DNA of 64,000 nucleotides from Clostridiales bacterium (lineage in GTDB: Bacteria; Bacillota; Clostridia; Peptostreptococcales; Acidaminobacteraceae): assembly GCA_016342415.1 (NCBI GenBank), contig JAEIOD010000009.1:1-64000 (forward strand), read 5' to 3'. Position numbers and translations under genes: made by a program. Shown here one piece after another: positions 16,221 to 26,486 of this stretch (position 1 is its first letter; each line of letters begins with the position of its first letter). The notes below the pieces were generated by a model that was not told the origin of the DNA, ran no database searches, and worked only from the letters and a program-made list of their open reading frames with translations.

Positions 16221-18125
16221 ATGAAAATTATTTATGGTGCAGATTACAACCCCGAACAATGGTCCAAGGAGATCTGGTTAGAGGATATGAAATATATGAA
16301 AGAAGCACATGTTAATATGGTAAATCTCAATATTTTTGGATGGGCGATTTTAGAACCTGAAGAAGGGCATTATGATTTCAAAATGTTAGATGAATTGATG
16401 GACTTATTATATAAAAATAATATTGATGTTGATCTGGCAACAGCTACAGCTGCACAGCCTGCTTGGCTATCGATGAAATACGATGATGTATTACCTAAGG
16501 ACCAATCGTTGAATACCATTTGGCATGGCTCAAGACAGAGTTACTGTCCTAATAGTCCTAATTATAGGAGAAGAGCTATAGCGCTTGTCAGAAAAATTGG
16601 TGAGAGGTATAAAACACATCCAGCTCTAAAAATGTGGCATATAAACAATGAATACTCAGATCATACACATATCTGTTATTGTGATAATTGTGCTAGAAGT
16701 TTTCGTTTATGGTTAGAGTCTAAATATACTTTAGAGGAAATAAACGAAAGGTGGGGGACTTCATTTTGGTCTCAGAAATATTATCATTTCAGTGAAATAA
16801 TACCGCCAAGACAAACCAGTGCAGATCATAATCCAGGTTTGGTATTAGATTACAAACGATTTATGTCTGATTCTATTTTGGAGTTGTATTTAATGGAAAA
16901 TGAAATATTAAAAGCTTTAACACCTGATATTCCAATTTCAACTAATTTTATGGGAAACGACAACAAACCTTTGGATTATTACAAATGGTCAAATTCAATT
17001 GATATCATTTCTTGGGACAGTTATCCGGATATTACAAAAACTGAAAGTCCGATGAACAATGCACTAACTCATGATTTAATGAGATCTCTTAAACAATCTG
17101 GACATATTCTAATGGAACAAGCTCCAAATCAAGTGAATTGGAGAAAAAGAAATCCTAATAAAAGACCTGGTGAAATGAATACGTACAGCATGCAAGGCAT
17201 AGCACACGGTTGTTTGGGGATTATGTTTTTCCAATGGCGCCAGTCACTGAAGGGTGCTGAAAAATTTCATTCAGGTATGATTCCTCATAATGGGGTAGAG
17301 ACAAGAACTTTTAAAGAAGTATGTTCACTTGGTAAACAATTGGAGAACATGACACCGATAGAGTACAAAGCAAAAGTTGCCATTTATATGGATTATGATT
17401 GCTGGTGGGCATTGGAATATGAACCAGGTCCTAGTATTGATATGAAATACATGGATTCAATTAGGTCTTATTACAGTTATTTTTTCCATCATAACATTCC
17501 AGTAGATTTTGTCTTTGAAAACAGCAATTTGGATAATTATGATTATGTACTAGCACCTAATATGTATATGATAAAAGAATCATTTTCACAAACTGTTCAT
17601 AAGTATGTCAAAAATGGCGGCCAATTCATTTTAGGACCATTTAGTGGTATAGTTGATGAGTCTGATTCAGTTTTTAAAGAAGGATATTTGAGCACTATAA
17701 AAGATCTGATGGGGATTTCTGTTGTAGGTTACGATGTATTGACGCATTCTAATTCTATCTCCTATAAGGAATTGACGTGTATCAAGTGGTGTGATGAAAT
17801 CAAACTTTTTACAGCCGATTCAATAGCTGATTATCAAAGTGATTATTATAAAGAGACACCGGCAGTTACTATCAATCAATATGGTCATGGTAAATCTTTC
17901 TACATAGGTACATGTTTTAATGAAGAAGAAATGAATAAGTTATTAAGTTCTATCATAACGATCAAAGGAATAGAGTCTCCATACAATGTAGAAGTAATTA
18001 CTCAGGGTGATCATGTGATGATTCTAAATCATACCAATATAGACCAGATGTTCGAATTATGTTTTTTTCATAATAGGTCCAATATTACCATTAAAGCACA
18101 TCAAACCATTTTACTGAAAAAGTAA
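16221..18125 (+). CDS. GH42 beta-galactosidase
   Basis: Hydrolyses terminal beta-galactosides. The 634-aa product follows the GH42 plan: TIM barrel (about 1-380) starting IIYGADYNPEQW, acid/base E144 in WHINNEY, nucleophile E299 in LMEQAP, the zinc-site Cys set (C-x-C-x-x-C near residues 153-158 plus an upstream Cys), then a trimerisation domain (about 390-570) and a small C-terminal domain. No signal peptide, so intracellular. I choose ATG 16221 with AGAGGTG upstream; an in-frame ATG at 16161 would add 20 residues lacking support. No sugar transporter or regulator is adjacent. Confidence 0.94.
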   Translation: MKIIYGADYNPEQWSKEIWLEDMKYMKEAHVNMVNLNIFGWAILEPEEGHYDFKMLDELMDLLYKNNIDVDLATATAAQPAWLSMKYDDVLPKDQSLNTIWHGSRQSYCPNSPNYRRRAIALVRKIGERYKTHPALKMWHINNEYSDHTHICYCDNCARSFRLWLESKYTLEEINERWGTSFWSQKYYHFSEIIPPRQTSADHNPGLVLDYKRFMSDSILELYLMENEILKALTPDIPISTNFMGNDNKPLDYYKWSNSIDIISWDSYPDITKTESPMNNALTHDLMRSLKQSGHILMEQAPNQVNWRKRNPNKRPGEMNTYSMQGIAHGCLGIMFFQWRQSLKGAEKFHSGMIPHNGVETRTFKEVCSLGKQLENMTPIEYKAKVAIYMDYDCWWALEYEPGPSIDMKYMDSIRSYYSYFFHHNIPVDFVFENSNLDNYDYVLAPNMYMIKESFSQTVHKYVKNGGQFILGPFSGIVDESDSVFKEGYLSTIKDLMGISVVGYDVLTHSNSISYKELTCIKWCDEIKLFTADSIADYQSDYYKETPAVTINQYGHGKSFYIGTCFNEEEMNKLLSSIITIKGIESPYNVEVITQGDHVMILNHTNIDQMFELCFFHNRSNITIKAHQTILLKK

Positions 18126-18329
18126 ACAGAAGGTATCAGATAAGCAGTCATTCTTCACATTAATTATGATTATAATCAGAATTGACGGAATAATTAAATG
18201 AATTACGAAAATTAAAACATTATGATATCAATGGTTATAGCGAATAATAATATATTTGCCATAACCATTTATATTTAGATACAAGTTTACAAATACTAAA
18301 CATTTTGTTGAAAATATTCGGTTTTAGTC

Positions 18330-18385
18330 TTGATTTTATTGAAAAAAAAGTGTAAATTAAGTTTAGTATAACTCAACATTGAGTT
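18330..18385 (+). promoter_or_regulatory. pot-operon promoter with operator-like inverted repeat
   Basis: TTGATT (18330-18335), 17-base spacer, TAAATT (18353-18358), followed at 18370-18385 by AACTCAA-CA-TTGAGTT, a perfect 7+7 inverted repeat around the likely transcript start. The first gene downstream encodes an XRE-cupin regulator, which probably binds here and represses its own operon (inference). Confidence 0.5.
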
Positions 18386-18407
18386 CAATTTATTGAAAGG
18401 AAGCTAT

Positions 18408-18947
18408 ATGTCGATAGGTGGGAAAATAAAAACTATGCGATTAACACATAGTTTAACTCAAGAAGAACTTGCTGATAGATGTGGATTATCCAAAAGTTTT
18501 ATTTCTTTATTAGAAAGAGACTTAACTTCACCATCTATTGCAACTTTAACAGATATTTTAGATGTATTTAATATTACATTGGAAGATTTCTTTAGTCAGA
18601 AAAAAATAGAGCAATATGTATTTACGAAAAATGATGTGTTTGTAAAAGAAGCCACTGAAGATGGTGTTGAAATAAACTGGTTGGTTTACAATGCTCAAAA
18701 GAATGAAATGGAACCTATTTTAGTCACAGTTCATCCTGATAGTGTTTTGTTTGATGAAGAAGCTCATTTTGGAGAAGAGTTTGGTTATGTTCTTTCAGGC
18801 ATTATAATGATTGAAATAAATGAAAAACAATATAAAGTAAAAAAAGGTGAGAGTTTCTACTATAGTTCAGAAGCACGTCACAAAATATACAATGATGGGA
18901 AAAATGTGGCTACTATTTTGATGGTTAGCTCACCACCGAGTTTTTAG
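18408..18947 (+). CDS. XRE-family regulator with C-terminal cupin domain
   Basis: A 179-aa regulator with an HTH_3 domain (about 4-62, including [20 protein letters not shown]) and a cupin beta-barrel (about 100-175), the layout of PuuR-type and similar regulators in which the cupin binds a small ligand. It precedes potABCD by eight bases, so it most likely regulates polyamine uptake. I use ATG 18408, preceded by AAAGGA; an in-frame TTG at 18393 overlaps that ribosome binding site. An inverted repeat at 18370-18385 is a candidate operator. Ligand, probably a polyamine, is inferred from context only. Confidence 0.9.
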   Translation: MSIGGKIKTMRLTHSLTQEELADRCGLSKSFISLLERDLTSPSIATLTDILDVFNITLEDFFSQKKIEQYVFTKNDVFVKEATEDGVEINWLVYNAQKNEMEPILVTVHPDSVLFDEEAHFGEEFGYVLSGIIMIEINEKQYKVKKGESFYYSSEARHKIYNDGKNVATILMVSSPPSF

Positions 18948-18955
18948 GAGGTTTT

Positions 18956-19996
18956 GTGTACTTAATAGAATTGAATCAATTATCAAAAATATACAATGAT
19001 GAGACTGTAGTAGACAGCATCAATTTAAAAATAAAAGAAAATGAATTTGTAACACTTTTAGGACCAAGTGGATGTGGCAAAACAACAACCCTTCGAATGA
19101 TTGGCGGCTTTGTGAGTCCGGATGGTGGAGAAATTTTATTTAATGAAGAAGACTTGACAGTTATTGCGCCATATAAAAGACAGATAAATACGGTCTTTCA
19201 AAAGTATGCTTTATTCCCACATTTGAATGTTTATGATAACATAGCATTTGGCTTAAGAATCAAAAAAATAAAATCACAGGAGATTGATAGTAAAGTTAAA
19301 AGGATGTTGAAGCTTGTTAACCTGGAAGGCTATGAGAAAAGAAGAATTGATGCTTTATCAGGTGGTCAACAGCAGCGTATTGCAATTGCAAGAGCTTTGG
19401 TAAACGAGCCGAAAGTATTACTTTTAGATGAACCTCTAGGAGCGCTGGATTTAAAGCTAAGAAAAGGTATGCAACACGAGTTAAAGGCCATGCAACAAGA
19501 ACTTGGCATAACTTTTATCTATGTGACACATGACCAAGAAGAAGCACTTACAATGAGTGATACAATAGTGGTTATGAATAAAGGGATTATACAGCAAATT
19601 GGGTCACCTACAGATATTTATAATGAGCCGGAAAATGCTTTTGTAGCAGATTTCATAGGTGAGAGTAATATCGTTTCTGGTACCATGATACAGGATGCTA
19701 TAGTTGATATAAATGGTATTCAGTATACATGTGTAGATGTAGGATTTAATAAAAACGAACCTATTGACGTGGTGATTAGACCTGAAGATATGAATATGTG
19801 TGTTAAAGAACAGGCGACTTTTTCTGGGATTGTTGAGAATGTTGTCTTTAAAGGGGTCCACTATGAAATCTTATTTAGAGATGGACATAATACGTGGATG
19901 ATTCATTCAACAAAATCCGCTGAAGTCGAATCAACGGTATATGTTCATGTGGAACCGTTTGATTTTCATATCATGAAGAAGGTGACCCGATGTTAA
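18956..19996 (+). CDS. potA: spermidine/putrescine ABC transporter ATP-binding protein
   Basis: Energises polyamine import. The 346-aa ATPase has Walker [10 protein letters not shown] (about 37-45), the Q-loop, signature [15 protein letters not shown], Walker [12 protein letters not shown] and the switch His in VTHDQEEAL, then a C-terminal TOBE domain (about 270-340). Start is GTG at 18956 with TAGGAGG four bases upstream. It overlaps potB by seven bases, so the operon is tightly coupled. Assignment to polyamines rests on the potABCD order and PotD sequence. Confidence 0.95.
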   Translation: MYLIELNQLSKIYNDETVVDSINLKIKENEFVTLLGPSGCGKTTTLRMIGGFVSPDGGEILFNEEDLTVIAPYKRQINTVFQKYALFPHLNVYDNIAFGLRIKKIKSQEIDSKVKRMLKLVNLEGYEKRRIDALSGGQQQRIAIARALVNEPKVLLLDEPLGALDLKLRKGMQHELKAMQQELGITFIYVTHDQEEALTMSDTIVVMNKGIIQQIGSPTDIYNEPENAFVADFIGESNIVSGTMIQDAIVDINGIQYTCVDVGFNKNEPIDVVIRPEDMNMCVKEQATFSGIVENVVFKGVHYEILFRDGHNTWMIHSTKSAEVESTVYVHVEPFDFHIMKKVTRC

Positions 19997-20802
19997 AAAA
20001 ATATGGTGGGGTGCCTTATATTATATGGACCATTATATTCATCATTTTACCGATACTGATCATAACTTATTATAGTGTGACGATGAATGATGGTAGTTTT
20101 ACATTATCCAACTTTAAAAGTTTTTTTGAACCAAGAACTTTGAAAGTGGTAGGCCGATCTCTTTTTACAGCATTCATCACGACGGTAGTTTGTTTGGGTG
20201 TGGGTTATCCGCTAGCCTTTTTAATGAATAGAGTGAAACCAAGTACTGAAAAAATATTAGTGGTCATGTTGATATTGCCAATGTGGATGAACTTTTTATT
20301 AAGAACTTATGCTTGGCAAGCTATATTAGGTAAGAATGGAGTAATAAATAGCATCTTATCATTTTTACATTTGCCAACACAAAGTCTTATGTTCACCAAA
20401 ACAGCAGTCATTATGGTAATGGTTTATAATTTCCTACCATTTATGGTTCTGCCAATTTATACGGTGATTAAAAAAATAGATAATGGTGTGATTGAAGCAG
20501 CAGAAGATCTAGGAGCAAATAATTATAATATATTTGCTAAAATAATCTTTCCATTGTCATTACCAGGGGTTGTCTCTGGAATATCAATGACCTTTTTACC
20601 TGCTGTAAGCTCTTTTGTCATACCAGACCTTATTGGTGGTGGAAAGTACAATATGATTGGTAATTTAATTGAAAAGCAGTTCTTACTCATGTCCAATTGG
20701 CATTTCGGAGCGGCACTTTCGATGGTGCTTGTTATGATGATTCTTGTTTCTGTCTATTTTACCAATAGGTACGCAGATGATGACGGGGGGCAATTATGGT
20801 AA
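19990..20802 (+). CDS. potB: spermidine/putrescine ABC transporter permease
   Basis: A 270-aa inner-membrane permease with six membrane segments and the binding-protein-dependent transport motif near residues 165-185 ([20 protein letters not shown]), the EAA loop that contacts PotA. Overlaps potA and potC at its two ends (7 bases each), consistent with coupled translation. Length and motif are typical of PotB. Acts as heterodimer with PotC. Confidence 0.94.
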   Translation: MLKKYGGVPYIIWTIIFIILPILIITYYSVTMNDGSFTLSNFKSFFEPRTLKVVGRSLFTAFITTVVCLGVGYPLAFLMNRVKPSTEKILVVMLILPMWMNFLLRTYAWQAILGKNGVINSILSFLHLPTQSLMFTKTAVIMVMVYNFLPFMVLPIYTVIKKIDNGVIEAAEDLGANNYNIFAKIIFPLSLPGVVSGISMTFLPAVSSFVIPDLIGGGKYNMIGNLIEKQFLLMSNWHFGAALSMVLVMMILVSVYFTNRYADDDGGQLW

Positions 20803-21566
20803 AGAAGCTCTCTAGAAATATATATCTAACTCTGGTATTTATATTTTTATATTTGCCAATTATGTTTTTAATCGTGTTTTCATTTAATGAGGGGAAGTAT
20901 TCCGGTAATTGGAAAGGTTTCTCTCTACACTGGTATCAGGAATTGTTTCAAGATCAGATGATCATGAATGCTTTGGGTTATACAGTAACAATAGCCATAC
21001 TTGCCTCAATTATTTCTACAATTATTGGACTGTTTGGCGCTTATAGTATTTTTAGAATGAAATCAAGACCAAAACAATTGATTTTAACGATAAATAATAT
21101 ACCGTTGTTAAATCCTGATATTGTTACAGGTGTGTCGTTGATGGCATTGTTTGTATTCTTACAATTCAAATTGGGATATTTAACGATGTTAATGGCTCAT
21201 ATAACATTTTGTATTCCTTATGTTATTTTAAGCATTTTGCCAAAATTGAAGCAAATGCCTAAGGATATTGTAGATGCCGCCCTAGACTTAGGTGCAACAC
21301 CATTACAAGCCTTTTATAAAGTTGTTTTACCAGAAGTGATGCCTGGTGTCATTACAGGTGCGTTGATTGCATTTACATTGTCCATAGATGATTTTGTCAT
21401 CAGTTTCTTTACAACTGGAAATGGAGTCAATAATTTATCTATTGCAATATTTTCAATGGCAAGAAGAGGTATTAGTCCGAAAATTAATGCTTTGAGTACA
21501 ATTATGTTTGTTGTTGTAATGGGATTATTACTCATTATCAATCTAAGAAAAGAGAAGGAAAAATAA
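20796..21566 (+). CDS. potC: spermidine/putrescine ABC transporter permease
   Basis: A 256-aa permease with six membrane segments and the EAA loop (DAALDLGATPLQAFYKVVLP at about 150-169). Shows the PotC-type C-terminal stretch with S-I-D-D-F-V-I-S-F-F. Overlaps potB by seven bases and ends one base before potD. Pairs with PotB to form the translocation channel. Confidence 0.94.
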   Translation: MVKKLSRNIYLTLVFIFLYLPIMFLIVFSFNEGKYSGNWKGFSLHWYQELFQDQMIMNALGYTVTIAILASIISTIIGLFGAYSIFRMKSRPKQLILTINNIPLLNPDIVTGVSLMALFVFLQFKLGYLTMLMAHITFCIPYVILSILPKLKQMPKDIVDAALDLGATPLQAFYKVVLPEVMPGVITGALIAFTLSIDDFVISFFTTGNGVNNLSIAIFSMARRGISPKINALSTIMFVVVMGLLLIINLRKEKEK

Positions 21567-21567
21567 A

Positions 21568-22599
21568 ATGAAAAAATGGATTGTATTATTATTAGCGGTT
21601 ATTTTGACTTTTGCCTTAATGGGATGTCAAAATGACGAAGATGTTGTTTATGTTTATAACTGGGGTGATTATATTGATGAAAGTATCATCGATATGTTTG
21701 AAGAAGAAACTGGAATCAAAGTTATTTACGAGATGTTTGAAACCAATGAGTCTATGTATACAAAACTGAAAAATGGTGGTAATCATTATGATGTTGCGAT
21801 TCCTTCAGACTATATGATTACAAAAATGATTAAAGAAGAGATGATTCAAAAAATAGATATGAGTAAAATTGAAAACTACTCAAATATTGGAGATGCTTAT
21901 AAACAGCAGGCCTTTGATCCTAACGATGAGTATTCTATACCATACTTCTTTGGTACAAATGGTATTTTATACAACAAAACAATGGTGAGCGAACCAGTTG
22001 ATTCATGGTCAATTCTATGGAGCGACGAGTATAAAAATCAAATTTTAATGAACAACTCACAAAGAGATTCAATAATGGTTGCGTTAAAACTACTAGGTTA
22101 TTCAATGAATACGACTGATTCCGCTGAATTAGAAGAAGCCAAGAATTTGCTTTTAGAACAAAGAGATCTTGTGTTAGCTTATGTTGTCGATAACGGTAAA
22201 GATATGATGATTAATGAAGAAGCTGCATTTTTAGTCACATGGAATGGTGATGCAATCTGGTTAATTGATGAAAATCCAAACCTTGACTATGTAATACCAA
22301 AAGAAGGTTCTAATATTTGGATTGACTCAATGGTTATTCCTGCGGATGCCAAAAATGTTGATAATGCACATAAGTTTATAGATTTTATGCTTAGAGAAGA
22401 TATTGCATACTTGAATACTGATTATGTCGGGTATTCTACTCCAAATACGAAGGCTTTTGATATGTTAGATGACAGTATGAAAAATAACGTCATAGCTTAT
22501 CCTGATTTAGATCAGTTAAACGGTATGGAAGTCTTTATTGACCTTGGAGAAGACTTGGAATTGTATAATGATATTTGGTTAGAAATAACATCTCAATAA
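21568..22599 (+). CDS. potD: spermidine/putrescine-binding lipoprotein
   Basis: The 343-aa substrate-binding component, anchored by lipidation: signal peptide with lipobox L-M-G-C (Cys20). The mature part opens with VYVYNWGDYIDESIIDMFEE, the hallmark of PotD/PotF binding proteins, and carries aromatic and acidic residues such as the W-N-G-D-A stretch near 230 and NLDYVIPKEG near 245-255, where polyamine contacts lie in known structures. Last gene of the operon, followed by a clear terminator. Spermidine versus putrescine preference cannot be told by eye. Confidence 0.95.
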   Translation: MKKWIVLLLAVILTFALMGCQNDEDVVYVYNWGDYIDESIIDMFEEETGIKVIYEMFETNESMYTKLKNGGNHYDVAIPSDYMITKMIKEEMIQKIDMSKIENYSNIGDAYKQQAFDPNDEYSIPYFFGTNGILYNKTMVSEPVDSWSILWSDEYKNQILMNNSQRDSIMVALKLLGYSMNTTDSAELEEAKNLLLEQRDLVLAYVVDNGKDMMINEEAAFLVTWNGDAIWLIDENPNLDYVIPKEGSNIWIDSMVIPADAKNVDNAHKFIDFMLREDIAYLNTDYVGYSTPNTKAFDMLDDSMKNNVIAYPDLDQLNGMEVFIDLGEDLELYNDIWLEITSQ

Positions 22600-22606
22600 T
22601 AAAGTG

Positions 22607-22633
22607 ACGCCCATATTAAAATTGGGCGTTTTT
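22607..22633 (+). terminator. terminator of the pot operon
   Basis: Stem ACGCCCA / TGGGCGT with a nine-base loop, followed by TTTT. Confidence 0.85.
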
Positions 22634-22647
22634 CTTTGGAAACTATT

Positions 22648-22676
22648 TTACATTTTTGAATTTCTATGGGTATAAT
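22648..22676 (+). promoter_or_regulatory. sigma-A-type promoter for the TPR-GAF-GGDEF gene
   Basis: TTACAT (22648-22653), 17-base spacer, TATAAT (22671-22676), 31 bases before the ATG. Identical hexamers and spacer to the promoter at 14994. Confidence 0.65.
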
Positions 22677-22707
22677 AGAATAGTAACTAAGTACATTGGA
22701 GATGTCT

Positions 22708-24768
22708 ATGGATCGAAGAAGTGTTGAGAAGATATTAGAAAAATATGGTCGAATATTCTACGTTGGAAATGATGATAGAATAAATGAGTTAGAGTCGATT
22801 AAAAAGTATACTATTGATTTAGGTCGAGAGTATGAATTGTATAGACTTGCTATTTTAATGGCAGCAAAAGGAAAAGGTACAGATACCATTTCCTATTCTA
22901 AAAAGGGGATAGAAGAAAGTATCGTTTCTGGAAATGATTATTTGGCTGTAGAAATCTACATGTTCTTAGGTATTCACTACAGAATGAAGAATCAATTTGA
23001 TGATGCGTTTAGAGCGTATATTGGTGCTTTGAAAATATCTCCTACAGCTAGATGTTATAACAATTTAGCAGATCTTTATATTTTGATAGGTGCATTGGAT
23101 GAAGCTCAGGAATTCTTATCCAAAGCATTGCATCTTTTGGAATCTAAGGAAGTTCTCTCTGAATTTGAACAGAGATTACTCAATATTGTCTATACCAATC
23201 AATCTGAAGTGGAACTACTTCAAGGAAACCTTGAGTTGGCTAAAAGCAGTGGTTTATCTATTTTGGAATACTCGAAAGAAAATGGTGATATATTCAATCA
23301 AGGTTATGGTTTAACAGTTCTAGGGAATATTTGTCTGATTAAGAAAGAGTATGAATCTGCAATGAATTATTTAAATGAAGCGGATTTACTTTATAAAAGT
23401 TGTGATGAGTCGTCTCAAAGACAAGTGGAAGCATATATTGGCGAAGTGCTGATTCTACAGTCAAAGTGTTTGTATGAATGGGGAAAATATGAAGAGTCAA
23501 TTGATAAGATAAATCAGTTGTTACTCAAAGACAAACATTACTATGAGTATTTGATAAAGAATTATGAAGCTTTGGATAAAAAAGACGAGGCTTATAAGAT
23601 ATACCAAGAGTTCATGACATATATTGTCACTGAAGAGGAAAACAAAAAAGCTGAACAAAAGGAAAACTTTAAAACGACTGTTGAAATTTATGAAACTGAA
23701 AAGAAGGCTCATGAATATGAACTACTTTATAGCAATACAAAATCAATTGGAGAAATTGGTAGACAGATCATATCTGCGGATAAGCTTGATCATGTTTTGA
23801 ATGCTATTCACAGTCATATTGACAAAATTATGGATTTTAATGCTTTGGCATTGGGTGTTATTGAAGATGGTGTTATACATTTCAATTGGATGTTTGAGAA
23901 TAACGAAAGATTAGAACCTTATGAAACATTAGTGGAAAATAAAAATAGCATGAGTGGTTGGGTTGCAAGAAATAAAAAAGCAATTAGACTAAATGATGCG
24001 CTCACTAGAGATGAACTCAAAAAGTACAAAGAAACGCCAGACATGAATTGGCATGGTGATACCATGGATTCCATGATTGTAGCACCCATTATGGTAAAAA
24101 ATGAAATACTGGGAATAATATCGGTTCAATCTAGTGATAAATTTCAATATAGCGAATACGATTTAGAGGTTATTAATACTTTGGCATCTTTTATTGGTGT
24201 TGCGATGAAAAACTGGCAAAGTAAACAAGCTTTAAAAGAGATGAATGAAAAATTGGAAGAACTCTCTAAAACTGATGCTCTAACAGGTGTAAGTAACAGA
24301 CATATATTATCTGAAATTGTTGAAGACATATTTAAAAAGGATTTACATGATGATCATAAAATCTCTGTTGTGATGATAGATATTGACCACTTTAAAGAAT
24401 ATAATGATACCTATGGTCATATCGATGGCGATCGATGTATTATAGAAATCGTTAATCAACTGAGGGTAAAATTAGACACTGATGGTAATCGATTATTTAG
24501 ATATGGAGGAGATGAGTTTGCCGCAATTGTACCTTTCATGGAAGAGCAACTTGTTTTTAAGATGCTAGAAGGTATAAGAAGTGAAATTGAAGCTCTTAAA
24601 ATACCAAATAAAAAATCGAAAGTTTCCGATTTTGTGACATGTTCATTTGGATTTACGACCGTAAAAAAGGGTGAAAAAAATTATCAAAAGGCTTTCTATT
24701 TAGCAGATGAAGCATTATATAAAGCCAAAGCAAAAGGCAAGAATCAAACTGTATTCATTAAGGATTAG
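22708..24768 (+). CDS. diguanylate cyclase with TPR and GAF domains
   Basis: Predicted to make cyclic-di-GMP under control of N-terminal sensor domains. The 686-aa protein has about six TPR-like helical repeats (about 60-300), a coiled-coil linker, a GAF domain (about 345-500) and a GGDEF domain (about 520-680) with an intact active site, G600-G-D-E-F604 preceded by R-Y. No membrane segment, so cytosolic. Start at ATG 22708 with GGAG six bases upstream; an in-frame TTG at 22696 is less likely. Only two bases separate it from the Bce-type response regulator, so the cyclase and the stress two-component system are probably one transcript. Confidence 0.92.
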   Translation: MDRRSVEKILEKYGRIFYVGNDDRINELESIKKYTIDLGREYELYRLAILMAAKGKGTDTISYSKKGIEESIVSGNDYLAVEIYMFLGIHYRMKNQFDDAFRAYIGALKISPTARCYNNLADLYILIGALDEAQEFLSKALHLLESKEVLSEFEQRLLNIVYTNQSEVELLQGNLELAKSSGLSILEYSKENGDIFNQGYGLTVLGNICLIKKEYESAMNYLNEADLLYKSCDESSQRQVEAYIGEVLILQSKCLYEWGKYEESIDKINQLLLKDKHYYEYLIKNYEALDKKDEAYKIYQEFMTYIVTEEENKKAEQKENFKTTVEIYETEKKAHEYELLYSNTKSIGEIGRQIISADKLDHVLNAIHSHIDKIMDFNALALGVIEDGVIHFNWMFENNERLEPYETLVENKNSMSGWVARNKKAIRLNDALTRDELKKYKETPDMNWHGDTMDSMIVAPIMVKNEILGIISVQSSDKFQYSEYDLEVINTLASFIGVAMKNWQSKQALKEMNEKLEELSKTDALTGVSNRHILSEIVEDIFKKDLHDDHKISVVMIDIDHFKEYNDTYGHIDGDRCIIEIVNQLRVKLDTDGNRLFRYGGDEFAAIVPFMEEQLVFKMLEGIRSEIEALKIPNKKSKVSDFVTCSFGFTTVKKGEKNYQKAFYLADEALYKAKAKGKNQTVFIKD

Positions 24769-24770
24769 AT

Positions 24771-25430
24771 ATGGAAAAAATATTTATAATTGAAGACGAT
24801 ATTAAAATAAGAGAAGAACTTTCTCTTTTTTTAAGTAGAAATGGTTATACTTGTGAAACGACTGACAATTTTAAGAACATTTTAGAAATCGTGATGAACT
24901 CAAATGCTCAACTGATACTTTTGGATATCAATTTACCTTATGTAGATGGCTACCATATTTGTAAGGAAATTCGGAAAGCTTCAGATATCCCGATAATTGT
25001 CGTTACTAGTAGAAACAGTGATTTGGATGAATTGATGAGTATGAACTTTGGTGCAGATGATTTTGTCACTAAGCCTTATAATACTCAGATTTTATTAGCA
25101 CGTATCCAATCGGTTCTAAGACGAACATCACAAACTACTGAACAATTGCAGGTTAAAGGTGTGACACTTAATTTGTCTGATGCAAGTGTAAGTTACATAA
25201 ATCAAAAGATTGAAATAACCAAGAATGAAATGAAAATACTTCATTTATTGATGAGTCAGGAAGGGACTATTGTAAAACGCGATGATATAATGGATGTTCT
25301 TTGGCAATCCAATGAATTTGTTGATGACAATACTTTAACAGTCAATGTTAATAGATTACGAAAAAAACTGGAAAGTATTGGGGTAGACGAGTTTTTGAAA
25401 ACTAAAAGAGGGCAGGGATATATTATATGA
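24771..25430 (+). CDS. Bce-type response regulator (OmpR family)
   Basis: A 219-aa regulator with receiver domain (acidic pair E8-D9-D10, phospho-acceptor D52 in LLDINLP, Thr in VTSRNS, Lys in VTKPYN) and winged-helix output domain (about 125-219). Overlaps the kinase gene by four bases (ATGA). Together with the short-loop kinase and the downstream BceAB-type transporter it forms an antimicrobial-peptide sensing module. A likely binding site, matching the Bacillus BceR box TNACA-N4-TGTAA with one mismatch, lies at 26487-26500. Confidence 0.93.
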   Translation: MEKIFIIEDDIKIREELSLFLSRNGYTCETTDNFKNILEIVMNSNAQLILLDINLPYVDGYHICKEIRKASDIPIIVVTSRNSDLDELMSMNFGADDFVTKPYNTQILLARIQSVLRRTSQTTEQLQVKGVTLNLSDASVSYINQKIEITKNEMKILHLLMSQEGTIVKRDDIMDVLWQSNEFVDDNTLTVNVNRLRKKLESIGVDEFLKTKRGQGYII

Positions 25431-26437
25431 AATTACGTCATTGGTTAGTGGATAAAAAAGTCTATTTCATGGCACATGGTACAACGCTTTTTTTGCTTAT
25501 GTTATTGTTGTCGGTTATTGGTCTTAACAGTAATGGTCAAGTTTTTGTGCTCATATTTATGATCTTTGGACATCTGTCTTTTTTATCTTATGATTACTTT
25601 CGGAGATTTCAATTTTACAAGGAATTAAAAGAAAATCTAGAGGGATTAGATAAAAAAACTCTTATCAGTGAACTTGTTGATGTGCCTAATTTTTATGAAG
25701 GAGAACTGATACATCATATCATTACTGAAGTGACAAAAAGTATGAATGATGATATTTCAGTCTATAAAAAACAATGGAAAGATTATCGAGACTACATAGA
25801 AACTTGGGTGCACGAAATTAAAACGCCTTTAGCAGCAAGTGAACTGATTATCAAGAACAATAACAATGAAGTCTCCAAAAGCATTCATGAAGAAATTGAT
25901 AAAGTTGAAGCGTACGTTGAACAAGCATTGTTCTATGCCAGAAGCAATCACTTGGAAAAGGATTATGTTATCAAACCCGTAACATTGGATGCACTTGTAA
26001 AAGAAAGTTTAAGAAAACATTCCAAACTACTCATCAGTAAAAAATGCGAAGTTCAAATGAATCATTTAGAAATGGAAGTTTATACAGATCCAAAATGGTT
26101 AACATTTATCTTAAGTCAAATAATAGGTAACAGTATCAAATACTCCAATACTCCGATGTATCTTGAGTTCGGGACTATGATAAATTCTGAATCTGTTATT
26201 CTAGAAATAACGGATCATGGTTATGGTATAGAACCAACTGATATAAGCTCAATCTTTAAAAAAGGATTTGTTGGTATCAATGGCAGAAACGAAGGTAAGT
26301 CGACGGGTATAGGACTTTATCTGTGTCGAGAACTCTGTTCAAAAATGGGATTATCAATTCATATTGAATCTGAAGTTGACATATATACAAAGGTGTCAAT
26401 CAATTTTCCGATGACCCAACATGTACACTTTAAATAA
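25427..26437 (+). CDS. Bce-type (intramembrane-sensing) histidine kinase
   Basis: A 336-aa kinase with two membrane helices (about 16-33 and 39-56) separated by only a handful of residues, the hallmark of BceS-type kinases that sense through the partner ABC transporter rather than an extracellular domain. Phospho-acceptor H129 in WVHEIKTP, then HATPase boxes including DHGYGIE and TGIGLYL. Coupled to the response regulator upstream and followed by an intrinsic terminator. Confidence 0.94.
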   Translation: MKLRHWLVDKKVYFMAHGTTLFLLMLLLSVIGLNSNGQVFVLIFMIFGHLSFLSYDYFRRFQFYKELKENLEGLDKKTLISELVDVPNFYEGELIHHIITEVTKSMNDDISVYKKQWKDYRDYIETWVHEIKTPLAASELIIKNNNNEVSKSIHEEIDKVEAYVEQALFYARSNHLEKDYVIKPVTLDALVKESLRKHSKLLISKKCEVQMNHLEMEVYTDPKWLTFILSQIIGNSIKYSNTPMYLEFGTMINSESVILEITDHGYGIEPTDISSIFKKGFVGINGRNEGKSTGIGLYLCRELCSKMGLSIHIESEVDIYTKVSINFPMTQHVHFK

Positions 26438-26460
26438 CGAGATGATCGTTATTTTTTTTT
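26433..26460 (+). terminator. terminator after the Bce-type kinase
   Basis: Eight-base stem AATAACGA / TCGTTATT, loop GATGA, followed by a long T run. It begins at the kinase stop codon and separates the two-component genes from the transporter genes. Confidence 0.85.
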
Positions 26461-26486
26461 GATGAATATGTTTGAGATGGTTTTTC

